The translations under genes were made by a program, and so were the position numbers. The notes beneath the pieces were generated by a model. It was not told the origin of the DNA, made no database searches, and was given only the letters and a program-made list of their open reading frames with translations. Positions 45,509-55,540 of a stretch of DNA of 64,000 bases are shown here, piece by piece; the stretch's first letter is position 1; every line of letters starts with the position of its first letter. Source of the stretch: Bacteroidales bacterium (GTDB lineage: Bacteria > Bacteroidota > Bacteroidia > Bacteroidales > Salinivirgaceae); contig JAAYQU010000049.1 of NCBI GenBank assembly GCA_012519055.1, positions 1 to 64,000 on the forward strand. The letters run 5' to 3'.

Positions 45509-47638
45509 CTATTCAACGTTTTTCATTGTCAATTGTATTCGTTCTCTATCACGGTCAATCAAAAGCACTTTAACTTTCACGGTCTGGTGCAATTTAACAA
45601 CATCTGCAGGACTTTTAATATAGGTGTTGCTAATTTGTGAAATATGAACCAATCCGTTTTGTTTGATACCGATATCAACAAAAACTCCAAAATTTGTAAT
45701 GTTGGTAACAATTCCTGTAAGTATCATTCCCTCTGATAGTTGGTCAATAGAAGATATTCTGTCGTCGAACTGAAACGATGTTATTTTTCCACGTGGGTCT
45801 CTTCCGGGTTTTTTAAGTTCTTCAATTATGTCATTAAGAGTGTATTCTCCGCATTCTTCATCAACCAACTCGGCTATATTTACTTTCTTTAGCAGTGCCG
45901 AATTACCAATTAGCTCCGAAACAGTGGTGTCGAGCTTTTCCGCCATTAAATGTACGGTGTCGTAATTTTCGGGATGTACCGCCGAGTTGTCTAAAGGGTT
46001 TAAGCCACCTGGTATTCTCAAGAATCCTGCACATTGCTGAAATGCTTTTGCGCCTAATCTGGGAACATCGTTTAACTCAGTTCGCTCTTTAAAAGCCCCA
46101 TTCTCTTTACGGTATTGTACAATATTTTGTGCCAATGCAGGTCCAAGTCCAGAGACATACGACAATAGTTGTATCGATGCAGTATTGAGATTTACTCCCA
46201 CTTTGTTAACGCTACTTACAACCACTTGGTCGAGTTCTGTTTTCAGTTTCGTCTGGTTTACATCGTGTTGATACTGACCAACTCCAATCGATTTTGGGTC
46301 AATTTTTATAAGTTCGGCTAATGGGTCTGAAAGTCTTCTCCCTATTGATACGGCTCCGCGCACGGTTACGTCATAATCGGGGAACTCGTCCCGAGCGATT
46401 TTTGAGGCTGAATAAATTGACGCTCCGCTTTCATCGACAACGTACACCTTAATGTCTCTACGAAATCTGAGTGATGAGATAAACCGTTCGGTTTCTCGGC
46501 TTGCTGTGCCATTTCCAATAGCAATCAGCTCAACGTTGTAAGCTTCGATAAGCGTGTGCATTTTTCTTGCTGCTGCAATCTCTTCGGATTTTGGAGGGTG
46601 CGGATAAATGGTTTCATGGTGTAGCAAGTTCCCGTGTTCATCGAGGCATACAACCTTGCAACCTGTTCTGAAACCAGGGTCAATTCCCATAATGCGTTTC
46701 TCTCCGGCGGGAGGCATCATTAATAGTTGTCGTAAATTTGATGCAAACACTTTAATAGCCTCATCATCAGCGAGTTCTTTATAGTAATTTAATGTTTCGG
46801 TCTCCATCGACGGAGCCAAAAGACGTTTGCAAGAATCTTTTAAAGCAATTGTAACCTGCTCGGCTGCCTTGTTTCGTGATTTTACAAAGCGTTTTGCCAC
46901 AATATCTTCCATCTCTTCAGTTTCGACTGTTACGCGTACACGCAATAACCCATCTTTATCGCCGCGCATCATAGCCATTAAGCGGTGTGGTTTACACTTT
47001 TTAATCTGTTCCGAAAAATCGAAGTAATCGCGATAAGTAGCGGCTTCTTCTTCCTTTCCTTTTACAACTTGCGAGCTAATAAATGCCTTTCTGATAAAGT
47101 GTTGTCGTAAGTTGTCACGTACTGCAGCATTTTCGCTAATTGTTTCAGCAATAATATCTCTGGCACCAGAGAGAGCCTCTTCGGTGGTTAGCACATCTTT
47201 GTTAATGTAGGCTTTTGCAAGAAATTCGGGATCGTCGTTTTTCTGAGCCAATATCATTTGCGCCAAGGGTTCAAGTCCTTTTTCGCGTGCTATTATTGCT
47301 TTGGTACGTCTTTTAGGTCTAAACGGTAAATATAAATCTTCAAGTTTAGTGGGTTCAACCTCATTTTCAATGCTTTTCCTTAAATCATCTGTCAGCAAAC
47401 CTTGATCTTCTATCGTTCGTAATATCGTATCTTTTCGCTCTTCTAACTCATAATAACGCTTTAACGATGCTTCGATTTCAAACAGAGCTATCTCGTCGAG
47501 ATTTCCGGTTTTCTCTTTTCTATATCTGCTAATAAAAGGAACAGAGTTTCCGTCTTCAAGTAACGAAATAGCCGCATTTAGGTTTTTAATGGGAATATTT
47601 AATTTTTGGCTTACAAAATCGAGATAATAATTTTTCAC
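45509..47638 (-). CDS. tex: Tex-family RNA-binding transcription accessory protein
   Basis: 709 aa. The helical N-terminal Tex domain has SFISRYRKE-like SVPFISRYRKEKTGNLDE. A YqgF-like nuclease fold follows (IMGIDPGFRTGCKVVCLDE), then tandem HhH motifs (LLSYVSGLGPALAQNIVQYR and LNDVPRLGAKAFQQCAGFLR), and a C-terminal S1 domain (ILTGIVTNITNFGVFVDIG, GLVHISQIS). It is an RNA-binding accessory factor of transcription and possibly ribosome rescue. Length and order are normal. Monocistronic, facing away from the PASTA operon. Confidence 0.95.
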   Translation of the reverse strand: MKNYYLDFVSQKLNIPIKNLNAAISLLEDGNSVPFISRYRKEKTGNLDEIALFEIEASLKRYYELEERKDTILRTIEDQGLLTDDLRKSIENEVEPTKLEDLYLPFRPKRRTKAIIAREKGLEPLAQMILAQKNDDPEFLAKAYINKDVLTTEEALSGARDIIAETISENAAVRDNLRQHFIRKAFISSQVVKGKEEEAATYRDYFDFSEQIKKCKPHRLMAMMRGDKDGLLRVRVTVETEEMEDIVAKRFVKSRNKAAEQVTIALKDSCKRLLAPSMETETLNYYKELADDEAIKVFASNLRQLLMMPPAGEKRIMGIDPGFRTGCKVVCLDEHGNLLHHETIYPHPPKSEEIAAARKMHTLIEAYNVELIAIGNGTASRETERFISSLRFRRDIKVYVVDESGASIYSASKIARDEFPDYDVTVRGAVSIGRRLSDPLAELIKIDPKSIGVGQYQHDVNQTKLKTELDQVVVSSVNKVGVNLNTASIQLLSYVSGLGPALAQNIVQYRKENGAFKERTELNDVPRLGAKAFQQCAGFLRIPGGLNPLDNSAVHPENYDTVHLMAEKLDTTVSELIGNSALLKKVNIAELVDEECGEYTLNDIIEELKKPGRDPRGKITSFQFDDRISSIDQLSEGMILTGIVTNITNFGVFVDIGIKQNGLVHISQISNTYIKSPADVVKLHQTVKVKVLLIDRDRERIQLTMKNVE

Positions 47639-47680
47639 TTTGTCGATATTTTTTGATGTGAGACAAAAATAAACAATTTT

Positions 47681-47704
47681 ATACCAATTGTAATTTTATA
47701 ATAG
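47681..47704. repeat. Dispersed 24-mer, inverted partner at 14481-14504
   Basis: ATACCAATTGTAATTTT followed by ATAATAG matches the reverse complement of 14481-14504 at 23 of 24 bases. Both copies are intergenic, 33 kb apart. Confidence 0.7.
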
Positions 47705-47797
47705 ATTGAACTTTTATAAAATCACAGTTATTGAACTATGTCAAATATTTATGAATTATGCTAACTTTGCAGATGTTTTACTATTCAATCGATATTT

Positions 47798-48568
47798 ATG
47801 AGCAAAATACCGTTTTTTAAGCAAAAGGTTTTTTGGAAACACCTTGGCATAGCTGCTGCAAGTGCATTTGTATTTCTTTGGTTAGTGTTTTTCTCATTAA
47901 AGATTTTTACTCGTCACGGTCGTTCGCAAATTGTTCCTGATTTTACAGGGTTAACAATAGATGAAGCGAAACAAGTTGCAAAAAGACATGGATTAGTTCT
48001 TCAAATATCTGATTCAACGTTTGTTAGAGGAAGGCAAAAGGGAACTATCGTCTCACATGTTCCGCGTTCAGATGATAGAGTAAAAAAAGGTCGTAGAATT
48101 TTTGCCACAATCAATGCTTTTACAGTTCCTCGTATTCCAATGCCTAATGTTACAGGTGTTTCGTACCGGCAAGCGAAAGTAACGCTCGAAAGCTCAGGTT
48201 TAAAAGTTGGACAACTTAAATATGTACCCGATCCAATGAAAAATTATGTTTTAGGACAACAATATGAAAACAGAGCAATTGCCCCCGGAACCCCCATAGC
48301 TACAGGAGAGCCTATAGATCTGGTATTAGGTCAGGGTGGTTCGTGGCAAACAACCTCAGTAATTGATGTTATAGGAATGACACTCGATGAAGCCTGTAGT
48401 GCCATTAACAATGAATATTTAAACGTTGGTTCGGTTTTATATGACTCATCAGTACAAACTTATACCGATTCGCTAAAATCTCGTATTTACAAACAAAGCC
48501 CTCAAAGTGGTTACAGTGCACGATTAGGTACTTATGTCGATTTATGGCTTACTATTGATGATGAATAA
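47798..48568 (+). CDS. Membrane-anchored PASTA-domain protein
   Basis: 256 aa. A short cytoplasmic start and one helix (LGIAAASAFVFLWLVFFSLK) are followed by three PASTA domains at about residues 45-115, 118-186 and 190-256 (VPDFTGLTIDEAKQVAKRHG, MPNVTGVSYRQAKVTLESSG, VIDVIGMTLDEACSAINNEY). PASTA domains bind peptidoglycan fragments or beta-lactams, usually on kinases or PBPs. Here there is no kinase. In Bacteroidota this gene commonly sits next to rluD, as it nearly does here. TAACTTTG at 47762-47769 is a likely -7 box. Confidence 0.92.
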   Translation: MSKIPFFKQKVFWKHLGIAAASAFVFLWLVFFSLKIFTRHGRSQIVPDFTGLTIDEAKQVAKRHGLVLQISDSTFVRGRQKGTIVSHVPRSDDRVKKGRRIFATINAFTVPRIPMPNVTGVSYRQAKVTLESSGLKVGQLKYVPDPMKNYVLGQQYENRAIAPGTPIATGEPIDLVLGQGGSWQTTSVIDVIGMTLDEACSAINNEYLNVGSVLYDSSVQTYTDSLKSRIYKQSPQSGYSARLGTYVDLWLTIDDE

Positions 48569-48661
48569 TATATTCAGCAAAAAAATACAATTATATGTTT
48601 TGGATAACGTTTCAATTGTTTTGGTGTGTAATTGTGAATAAAATTTAAAAAACAAAAATCG

Positions 48662-50497
48662 ATGAATAAACTTCCCAATATCACAAAACATATATTTTTC
48701 TCTGTTTTTGTAGTATTTCTGACAGCTTCAATCTGTTTAGGTCAGGAGGAGCTTACAGGGCTATTTTCGAATCCGGCACTGCGTAAACAATCGCCATCAT
48801 TTAGCAAACGAATAACGACATTACCATTAGAACTGCCGTTTTTTGATGATTTTTCAACCACCACGGGATATCCAAATCAAGACTTATGGAGTGATTCTAC
48901 TGCATATATCAACCAACACATGTCGTTATACAGCATAAGTGTCGGTGTTGCTACGTTAGACGGTGCAGATTCGAAAGGTGATTTATATCCGTTGGGCTTT
49001 GGTCAAAGTCATAGGAAAGGTGATTCACTTACATCGCATTCTATTAATCTTGGCGGACTACAAATGTCCGATTCTATATATCTTAGTTTCTTTTACCAGT
49101 CTGGTGGGTTAGGAGCCAAACCGGGGAAAGGCGACAGTCTAATTGTAGAGTTTTACGATACTGCAAAATGGGTAAAAATGTGGGCTACAGATGGAGGAAT
49201 ACAAGATGACGAATGGCGACAAGTGTTAATTCCTGTAAAAAAAGTAGAATTTTTACATGACCAATTTCGTTTTCGTTTTCGTAATTTAATCAGCCCAAGC
49301 GGTGGTGGAGTTATTGCAACCAACTGTGATATGTGGAATATCGACTATGTTAGATTGGATAAAAACAGACATAGAAATGATACAGTTGTTAAAGATGTTG
49401 CCTTTACCCGCCCTCCAAATTCGGTTTTAAAGCAATATTCGTCAGTACCGTGGAAGCATTATATTCTGAACTCGGCTAATGAACGTGGAAACATAGATTT
49501 TTATTTCGCTAATCACGACAACATTGATAACCAGAATATTACCATTTATTATAAAGTCAGTCGTTTAGGAAGTACCTATAGTGACAGTGTTTTTATTGGA
49601 GCTATGAATTATGCAGCTTTTGAGCATGTGAGCCATTCAGAACCAGTTACGCAAAATCTGTTTCCATTAGCTACAGTGGATTCGATTGAATTTTTGGTTG
49701 AAACAAAGTTAATTACATCGGCAATGTATCCAAAGTCGAACGATGTAGCTTCGAGAGTACACCATTTTTCGAATTATTATGCTTATGACGATGGTTCAGC
49801 AGAAAATGGTTACAACCTTAATCAAGCCGGGAATATGGCTGCAATAAGGTACGAGACAAGTCAAGGCGACTCGCTCAGAGGGGTATATATGTTTTTTAAC
49901 ACAACGCGCGACACGATGTACAGCACCAATTATTTTGACCTGTGTGTGTGGGCAAACGACGGAGGAATGCCGGGTAGGTTATTATACTCAAAGCCCGGAT
50001 TTACACCATCATTCAGCAACGATAATAGTTTTGCAAAACTATTGTTCGACTCTGCCATTTACGTTTCAGGATATTTTTTTGTAGGTTGGCGAAAAACAAC
50101 CGATAGAATTATGAGCGTCGGTATCGACAAAAATACAACTGTATCGCAACGAAATTTTTATAATACTGGTCAAAATTGGCAAGCATCGCAATTTAACTAT
50201 GCAATAATGATAAGACCAATTTTATCGCGCAGTAGTATTGTAGGGATTGATTTACCGCAGGCTGAGACAGAGAGCATTAACGTTTATCCTGTGCCGGCAA
50301 GTAGCTCAATATCAATATCGTATCCGGACATAAAACGCCCTTGGATAGTTACAATTACCGATTTGTCGGGAAGATGTATCTACCAGTCGCAAAGACCTGA
50401 CAATATCGACTGTTCGCATTTTGATAATGGTATCTACATAATCTCATTCTTCGACTGCCGAGAGAGACATCATCAGCGAATTATTATCCAAAAATAG
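48662..50497 (+). CDS. Secreted T9SS cargo protein (type A sorting domain)
   Basis: 611 aa. The signal peptide is IFFSVFVVFLTASICLG. The body has jellyroll/MAM-like blocks (LPFFDDFSTTTGYPNQDLW, SLIVEFYDTAKWVKMWATDG, NCDMWNIDYVRLDKN). The C-terminal sorting domain is of type A: INVYPVPASSSISISYP, VTITDLSGRCIYQSQ and FDNGIYIISF, ending IIIQK. It should be exported by the type IX system and its tail removed by a PorU-type sortase. The function of the body is unknown. It lies between the PASTA gene and rluD (9 nt before rluD). Confidence 0.9.
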   Translation: MNKLPNITKHIFFSVFVVFLTASICLGQEELTGLFSNPALRKQSPSFSKRITTLPLELPFFDDFSTTTGYPNQDLWSDSTAYINQHMSLYSISVGVATLDGADSKGDLYPLGFGQSHRKGDSLTSHSINLGGLQMSDSIYLSFFYQSGGLGAKPGKGDSLIVEFYDTAKWVKMWATDGGIQDDEWRQVLIPVKKVEFLHDQFRFRFRNLISPSGGGVIATNCDMWNIDYVRLDKNRHRNDTVVKDVAFTRPPNSVLKQYSSVPWKHYILNSANERGNIDFYFANHDNIDNQNITIYYKVSRLGSTYSDSVFIGAMNYAAFEHVSHSEPVTQNLFPLATVDSIEFLVETKLITSAMYPKSNDVASRVHHFSNYYAYDDGSAENGYNLNQAGNMAAIRYETSQGDSLRGVYMFFNTTRDTMYSTNYFDLCVWANDGGMPGRLLYSKPGFTPSFSNDNSFAKLLFDSAIYVSGYFFVGWRKTTDRIMSVGIDKNTTVSQRNFYNTGQNWQASQFNYAIMIRPILSRSSIVGIDLPQAETESINVYPVPASSSISISYPDIKRPWIVTITDLSGRCIYQSQRPDNIDCSHFDNGIYIISFFDCRERHHQRIIIQK

Positions 50498-50506
50498 TGT
50501 GTCGGC

Positions 50507-51568
50507 ATGACTCAAGACGACTTACAAGAGAATTTTCAGGGCGAGTTTCAAGATGATAATCTCGAAATGTTCGAACACTTTAGGATTGTAGTCGATTCGG
50601 GTCAGGGGATAATGCGTATTGATAAATTTTTAAATGACCGTATTACCAATGCAAGCCGAACGAAAATACAAGCGGCTTCGGAGGCTGGTAATATTCTTGT
50701 TAACGACCAATCTGTAAGGTCGAACTATAGAGTGAAGCCCGGCGATATCATTCAGGTAATGATGACATATCCGCCACGCGAAATAGAGATTATCCCTGAA
50801 GATATCCCTCTGAACATTGTTTTTGAAGACGACCATTTAATTGTTGTGAATAAGCCCGCGGGAATGGTGGTTCATCCAAGTTATGGACACTATCAGGGCA
50901 CACTTGTTAATGCTTTGGCATATTATCTTAAAGATAATGAGATGTTTAAAGGCAACGATCCGCGTCCGGGATTGGTTCATCGTATTGACAAAGACACATC
51001 GGGTCTTTTGATGATTGCCAAAACCGAACAAGCCAAAGTTAACCTGTCGAAACAATTTGAGGAGCGAACCACACGTCGTACATACAACGCATTGGTTTGG
51101 GGAACTTTCCCAGAGATGCACGGCACCGTGATTGGAAATATCGGAAGAAATCCTAGAAACAGAAAAGTAATGTATGTTTATGAAGATGAAAATATTGGTA
51201 AACACGCAGTTACACATTATTCGGTTCTTGAAGATTATGGATATGTAACTTTAGTAGAGTGTCGTTTGGAGACCGGAAGAACACACCAAATAAGGGTTCA
51301 TATGCAATATATCAAACATCCTATATTTAACGATCCGGAGTATGGTGGAGATAAAATACTGAAAGGAACAACGTTTTCAAAGTACAAACAGTTCGTTCAA
51401 AACTGTTTCGATATATGTCCACGTCAAGCTTTGCATGCGAAAACGTTGGGGTTTGAACATCCAGTCACAGGCAAATCAATGGACTTCGATTCAGAGTTGC
51501 CCGATGATTTTCAACTTTTAGTTGAAAAATGGCGCGGATACGTTGAGAATAGAGATATAGAGAATTAG
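50507..51568 (+). CDS. rluD: RluD-type 23S rRNA pseudouridine synthase
   Basis: 353 aa. The N-terminal S4 domain (RIDKFLNDRITNASRTKIQ, then AGNILVNDQSVRSNYRVKPGD) precedes the RluA-family catalytic domain. The catalytic Asp is in GLVHRIDKDTSGLLMIAKTE, and ECRLETGRTHQIRVHM completes the family pattern. RluD modifies helix 69 of 23S rRNA; assignment to RluD rather than RluC rests on the S4 domain and gene context. It starts 9 nt after the T9SS cargo gene. Confidence 0.93.
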   Translation: MTQDDLQENFQGEFQDDNLEMFEHFRIVVDSGQGIMRIDKFLNDRITNASRTKIQAASEAGNILVNDQSVRSNYRVKPGDIIQVMMTYPPREIEIIPEDIPLNIVFEDDHLIVVNKPAGMVVHPSYGHYQGTLVNALAYYLKDNEMFKGNDPRPGLVHRIDKDTSGLLMIAKTEQAKVNLSKQFEERTTRRTYNALVWGTFPEMHGTVIGNIGRNPRNRKVMYVYEDENIGKHAVTHYSVLEDYGYVTLVECRLETGRTHQIRVHMQYIKHPIFNDPEYGGDKILKGTTFSKYKQFVQNCFDICPRQALHAKTLGFEHPVTGKSMDFDSELPDDFQLLVEKWRGYVENRDIEN

Positions 51569-51596
51569 TAACAAAATGTCATAAAATCTGAATAGA

Positions 51597-51899
51597 ATGA
51601 AGTTTAATAAATTTATACACGGATTTTTAAGTGGAATAATTATCACAACTCTTGTGTTTTCGCTGTTTGTATATAGAAATTGGGATAGTTTTGGTTCGTG
51701 GGAGGGATTGTATAGGTTTATAAGATATGGAAAAATGATGTCACCACTGATAAGTTTGTGTGCTCTTCCAAATCTAATATTATTTCTATATTTCATGCGC
51801 ACAGACCGCTATAAAGCAGGTAAGGGGCTTATAGCTATAACCGTGGTATTTACGATAATAGTGTTTATACTGAAATTCAATACAGGTGTTGAAAACTAA
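51597..51899 (+). CDS. Small three-helix membrane protein of unknown function
   Basis: 100 aa with three hydrophobic helices (FLSGIIITTLVFSLFVY, LISLCALPNLILFLYF, GLIAITVVFTIIVFILKF). Placed 28 nt after rluD and 26 nt before lpxB in the same direction, so it is likely part of the operon. The WDSFGSWEGLYRFIRYGKM loop is the most distinctive part. I do not recognise a named family. Confidence 0.75.
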   Translation: MKFNKFIHGFLSGIIITTLVFSLFVYRNWDSFGSWEGLYRFIRYGKMMSPLISLCALPNLILFLYFMRTDRYKAGKGLIAITVVFTIIVFILKFNTGVEN

Positions 51900-51925
51900 A
51901 TTAAAGTGCTTTAAACTCAATTGTT

Positions 51926-53062
51926 ATGAGATATTACATTATAGCCGGCGAGGCATCAGGCGATTTACACGCAGCCAATTTAATCCACTCTTTAAAAAAA
52001 GTTGATAAAGAGGCTCAAATACGTGGAATGGGAGGCGATAAGATGGTAGCAGAAGGTGCCGATATCTGGAATAATTATAAGAACACAGCTTATATGGGTT
52101 ATGTGAATGTAATAATGAACCTCAGAAGCATTCTTAACCTAATGGAACAGTGCAAACAAGATATTCAGCAGTGGAACCCCGATGTAGTTATTTTGGTCGA
52201 TTATCCCGGATTTAATCTCAAAATTGCAGAGTTCGCTCATAACGCAGGAATTAAAGTTTACTACTATATTGCTCCCAAAATTTGGGCTTGGAAAGGGTAT
52301 AGAATCAAGGAAATAAAGAAATATGTACACAAACTTTACTCTATATTGCCTTTTGAAGTTGATTTTTATAAAAAACACAATTATCCTATAAACTATGTTG
52401 GAAATCCTGTGTTAGACAACATCGCACGTACTTTAGACAGAAACCAACAACGCAACGATTTTATCACCAAACATAAGTTAAGCGGAAAACCAATAATTGC
52501 AGTATTGCCAGGAAGTCGCAAGCAAGAGATAAAATCTTTATTGCCAACCATGTGCGCCATAGCCGGGCAATATCCAAATTATGAGTTTGTTATTTCGGGC
52601 GCACCTGGGATTGAAACAGAATATTATAACAAATTCACAAAACTACAGAAACATAAAGTTGTTTTTAATGATACTTATCAACTTGTATATCATTCTGAAG
52701 CAGCGTTAGTGGCAAGTGGAACAGCAACATTAGAGACTGCTTTGATTGGAACACCGCAGGTCGTATGTTATAAAATTGGCGGAGGCATATTTACTTACGC
52801 TATCGGCAAAATAGTTTTTCGAAAAATCGGCTTTGTTTCGTTAGTCAATTTAATATTAGGAAAACTTTGCGTAACAGAACTTCTACAACATCAATTCAAC
52901 AAACGAAGATTAAACAGTGACTTACAAAAAATAGTTAAGGGAGGAGAAAATCGCCAAAACATGTTGGCGCAGTACAAACAGCTGAGAGAGATAATGGGAG
53001 AACCCGGTGCATCAGACCGGGCAGCCCAAAATATTGTCGGATCATTGACCCAAAAACAATAA
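51926..53062 (+). CDS. lpxB: Lipid-A-disaccharide synthase
   Basis: 378 aa. Joins UDP-2,3-diacylglucosamine and lipid X to form the lipid A disaccharide. The GT-B fold shows YIIAGEASGDLHAANL, IRGMGGDKM, the membrane-face segment YYIAPKIWAWKGYRIKEIKK, LPFEVDFYKKHNYPINYVGNP, AVLPGSRKQEI, and the nucleotide-binding ASGTATLETALIGTPQVVCYK. Length is typical. SpoIID-like gene follows after 2 nt. Confidence 0.96.
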   Translation: MRYYIIAGEASGDLHAANLIHSLKKVDKEAQIRGMGGDKMVAEGADIWNNYKNTAYMGYVNVIMNLRSILNLMEQCKQDIQQWNPDVVILVDYPGFNLKIAEFAHNAGIKVYYYIAPKIWAWKGYRIKEIKKYVHKLYSILPFEVDFYKKHNYPINYVGNPVLDNIARTLDRNQQRNDFITKHKLSGKPIIAVLPGSRKQEIKSLLPTMCAIAGQYPNYEFVISGAPGIETEYYNKFTKLQKHKVVFNDTYQLVYHSEAALVASGTATLETALIGTPQVVCYKIGGGIFTYAIGKIVFRKIGFVSLVNLILGKLCVTELLQHQFNKRRLNSDLQKIVKGGENRQNMLAQYKQLREIMGEPGASDRAAQNIVGSLTQKQ

Positions 53063-53064
53063 AA

Positions 53065-54324
53065 ATGCTTATTTTCACGCCCTTAATCTTATCACGACAA
53101 AGGAAAAACGTTTTGCCAATGACCTTAAATTACTTATTAAAAAGCAGATATCTTTTTAATATTAACTATAGATTTTTAATATTTTTTACCATTGCCATCT
53201 CGCTGTTTTCAAGTGTTACAGGTCAAAATATTAGAGTTGGGTTATATCGTGATTTTGAAATTAGAACTGTAATTTTTAAAGTATTAGAAGGTTCTTATAC
53301 TCTTACAACCCAAGACTCGCTTAAAGTAGAGATGGAAACGTCAGACATTCTATTCATAACGTCAGTCGGAGATCGTATAAGCCTGTGGAATACTGAGAAA
53401 CATTTGGGAGTACATTCAAAAATACAAATAACCTCAAAAAATCCACAGTACAAAATGATGCTTGACCCTGTTTATCCAACTCTTCCCGCACGAAAATATT
53501 ATGGCGATTTTGCTATATGGACAGACAGCACCTCACGCATGACGTTAGTTAATATTGTTTCTTTTCGAGAGTATTTGGCAGGAGTTGTAGAAGCTGAGTC
53601 GGGAGTTAGGTCAAAGCCTGAATATTACAAGGCTCAGGCAATTATTTGTAGGACCTATGCGCTTAATCATATCGACAGACACCAAGCAGAAGGCTTTCAT
53701 ATGTGTGATGAGGTTCATTGCCAAGTTTACAAAGGATTTGGAACAGAACACGGTCCAATTTTGAAAGCAGTTGACGACACTAAAGGATTAGTAATTGTTG
53801 ATAATCAAGGTATGTTAATAACAGCTGCGTTTCACTCAAACAGTGGAGGGCAAACCGCCAACAGCGAAGATGTTTGGAGTACAACAGTGCCATATTTGAG
53901 AAGCAAGCCCGATATCTATTACGACAAACAGAGAAATAGCAATTGGGAAAAATCGGTTCCCATCGACGAATGGGTCGGATTTCTTAAAACAATGAATATT
54001 CAAGCATCAGAAAATACTGACTACAGATTTTCGCAACCAAAACGCCAACGATTTGCACTAATTGAAAATCAACCAGTTTTACTTAGCGATATAAGAAACG
54101 CTTTTAAACTTAAATCAACTTTTTTCTCTTTTGAAAACAACGGCAATAAAATAGTATTTAAGGGGAAAGGATACGGTCATGGTGTTGGACTTTCGCAAGA
54201 GAGTGCTATGGAAATGGCGCGCAAAGGGAAAACCTACAGCTCAATAATAGAATATTTTTATACCGATGTCAAGATAATAGATTTATACGAAACCACTTAT
54301 TTGATGTCGCTACTACCAGAATAG
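53065..54324 (+). CDS. SpoIID/LytB-domain protein, exported
   Basis: 419 aa. An ATG 3 nt after the lpxB stop is used; the ATG at 53119 is also possible. A signal or anchor helix (FLIFFTIAISLFSSVTG, about residues 37-53) precedes a SpoIID domain: REYLAGVVEAESGVRSKPEYYKAQ (in parts, GVVEAESG and PEYYKAQAIICRTYAL), HMCDEVHCQVYKG, AAFHSNSGGQTANSEDVW and GYGHGVGLSQESAMEMA. SpoIID of Bacillus is a peptidoglycan glycan-strand lyase, with the catalytic Glu in the first motif. In Bacteroidota the role is probably cell-wall turnover. No sporulation is implied. Confidence 0.9.
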   Translation: MLIFTPLILSRQRKNVLPMTLNYLLKSRYLFNINYRFLIFFTIAISLFSSVTGQNIRVGLYRDFEIRTVIFKVLEGSYTLTTQDSLKVEMETSDILFITSVGDRISLWNTEKHLGVHSKIQITSKNPQYKMMLDPVYPTLPARKYYGDFAIWTDSTSRMTLVNIVSFREYLAGVVEAESGVRSKPEYYKAQAIICRTYALNHIDRHQAEGFHMCDEVHCQVYKGFGTEHGPILKAVDDTKGLVIVDNQGMLITAAFHSNSGGQTANSEDVWSTTVPYLRSKPDIYYDKQRNSNWEKSVPIDEWVGFLKTMNIQASENTDYRFSQPKRQRFALIENQPVLLSDIRNAFKLKSTFFSFENNGNKIVFKGKGYGHGVGLSQESAMEMARKGKTYSSIIEYFYTDVKIIDLYETTYLMSLLPE

Positions 54325-54395
54325 CCTATCTGAAAGTTTTATGGCAGTAAGCTAAAAAAAGGAGAAAACCTATATCAGATTGTCTCCTAAACTTC

Positions 54396-55223
54396 TTACA
54401 GTTCCTTATTAAACTCTCTTTTAGAGAAAGATAGCCCATAAACAAATTCAAAGCCAATGTAGTTTATATTCTGTTCAACAGTACCATAACTATCATATCC
54501 AAGATTATAAAACTCATACCATCCTTTACCTATTATAGTGGGAGAATAGTTTGCTACAATATTGAAATGTAGAGAGTTATGCTTTTTTGTACACTTTATT
54601 ATTCCTAGTTTCAAAAAATAACTAACTATATGCTTTTTTCCAGCGTCATCTATTTGAAAGTTAAATAGATCTACATTTGTGTTGTTATCATCAATGTAGT
54701 AGCTACTTCCTATTATAGTAGTAAAGTCTTTGCTCATAAGTGTCTGATACTTTGCTCCTATATCAATAGAGAAGATAGAGTTCTTAATTGGTAAAACCTT
54801 GTTAACTGATATTGGAAAAACGTACATTACTGAAGGATAGTCGTAATCCCGTAAATCTAAGTATTCATATTTATTATTATTAGTGAGATAAATACTATTT
54901 TCGGGTGCTTTAAAGTTGTAATTCAAATTGTAAGGAGCAACATTTAATCCAACACCAATATTAATGCCATACCCCTTATATATATGATTGTAATATGATA
55001 TTAAAGCTTCGCCACTAATTGTTGGACTTGATTTTAAATGTTTTTTACCTTGGTGCTTTATCTTTAAGTTATCATACACAACCGGCGACAAAGAAAATCT
55101 AATTTGCTTATCGAAAATAAGATTTTCGTTTTGTTCTGTCTCTTGCGCATAACCTGTGGTTAACCCTGCTGATAGCAGTAGCACAATTGTTTGTAATAAT
55201 ACGATTGATTTTTTCATGGTCAA
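54396..55223 (-). CDS. Predicted outer-membrane or exported beta-rich protein
   Basis: 275 aa; the start could be the ATG at 55217 (MKKSIVLLQTIVLLL). Signal peptide IVLLLSAGLTTGYAQ. The mature part has many amphipathic strands with Tyr/Phe (SGEALISYYNHIYKGYGINI, VGLNVAPYNLNYNFKAP, IGFEFVYGLSFSKREF), fitting a small barrel. No family recognised. Single gene, converging with the SpoIID-like gene. Confidence 0.7.
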   Translation of the reverse strand: MTMKKSIVLLQTIVLLLSAGLTTGYAQETEQNENLIFDKQIRFSLSPVVYDNLKIKHQGKKHLKSSPTISGEALISYYNHIYKGYGINIGVGLNVAPYNLNYNFKAPENSIYLTNNNKYEYLDLRDYDYPSVMYVFPISVNKVLPIKNSIFSIDIGAKYQTLMSKDFTTIIGSSYYIDDNNTNVDLFNFQIDDAGKKHIVSYFLKLGIIKCTKKHNSLHFNIVANYSPTIIGKGWYEFYNLGYDSYGTVEQNINYIGFEFVYGLSFSKREFNKEL

Positions 55224-55540
55224 TAAGTTTGATTTTTATTTACCTTTTAACAGTATTAATTTTGTTAGTCGTTTTAGTTGTTTAAAAAGGGATTTGTAAG
55301 TACAAGTTCAAATAGTAAACGCTTTTTTCGAAAATAAAGTATAAACACATTATTTAAAATAGGTTATCATTATTGACAACTTTAATTAAGTAAGTTAAAC
55401 AGAATTGTTTTACAGCAGTTAGCTTTACATAAAGAGTGGCGTCAGTAAAAGGAAGCTAACTCATAAAAAACAGATTGACAAAAAATAATTATATTTGCTG
55501 ATTACAGAGAGCTTTTAATTAGTTCGCAAAACCACACATC
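55224..55540. other. Divergent intergenic region, no gene seen
   Basis: 317 nt. An 8-bp inverted repeat GTTAGCTT (55428-55435) / AAGCTAAC (55453-55460) stands 80 nt before the next start. TATATTTG at 55490-55497 is a possible -7 box for the small gene at 55541. Confidence 0.45.

Noticed and set aside
53065-54324. Sporulation gene, because of the SpoIID domain (and SpoIIE at 30840)
   Set aside because: Both domains are common outside spore formers; no other sporulation genes are present and the organism appears to be Bacteroidota.
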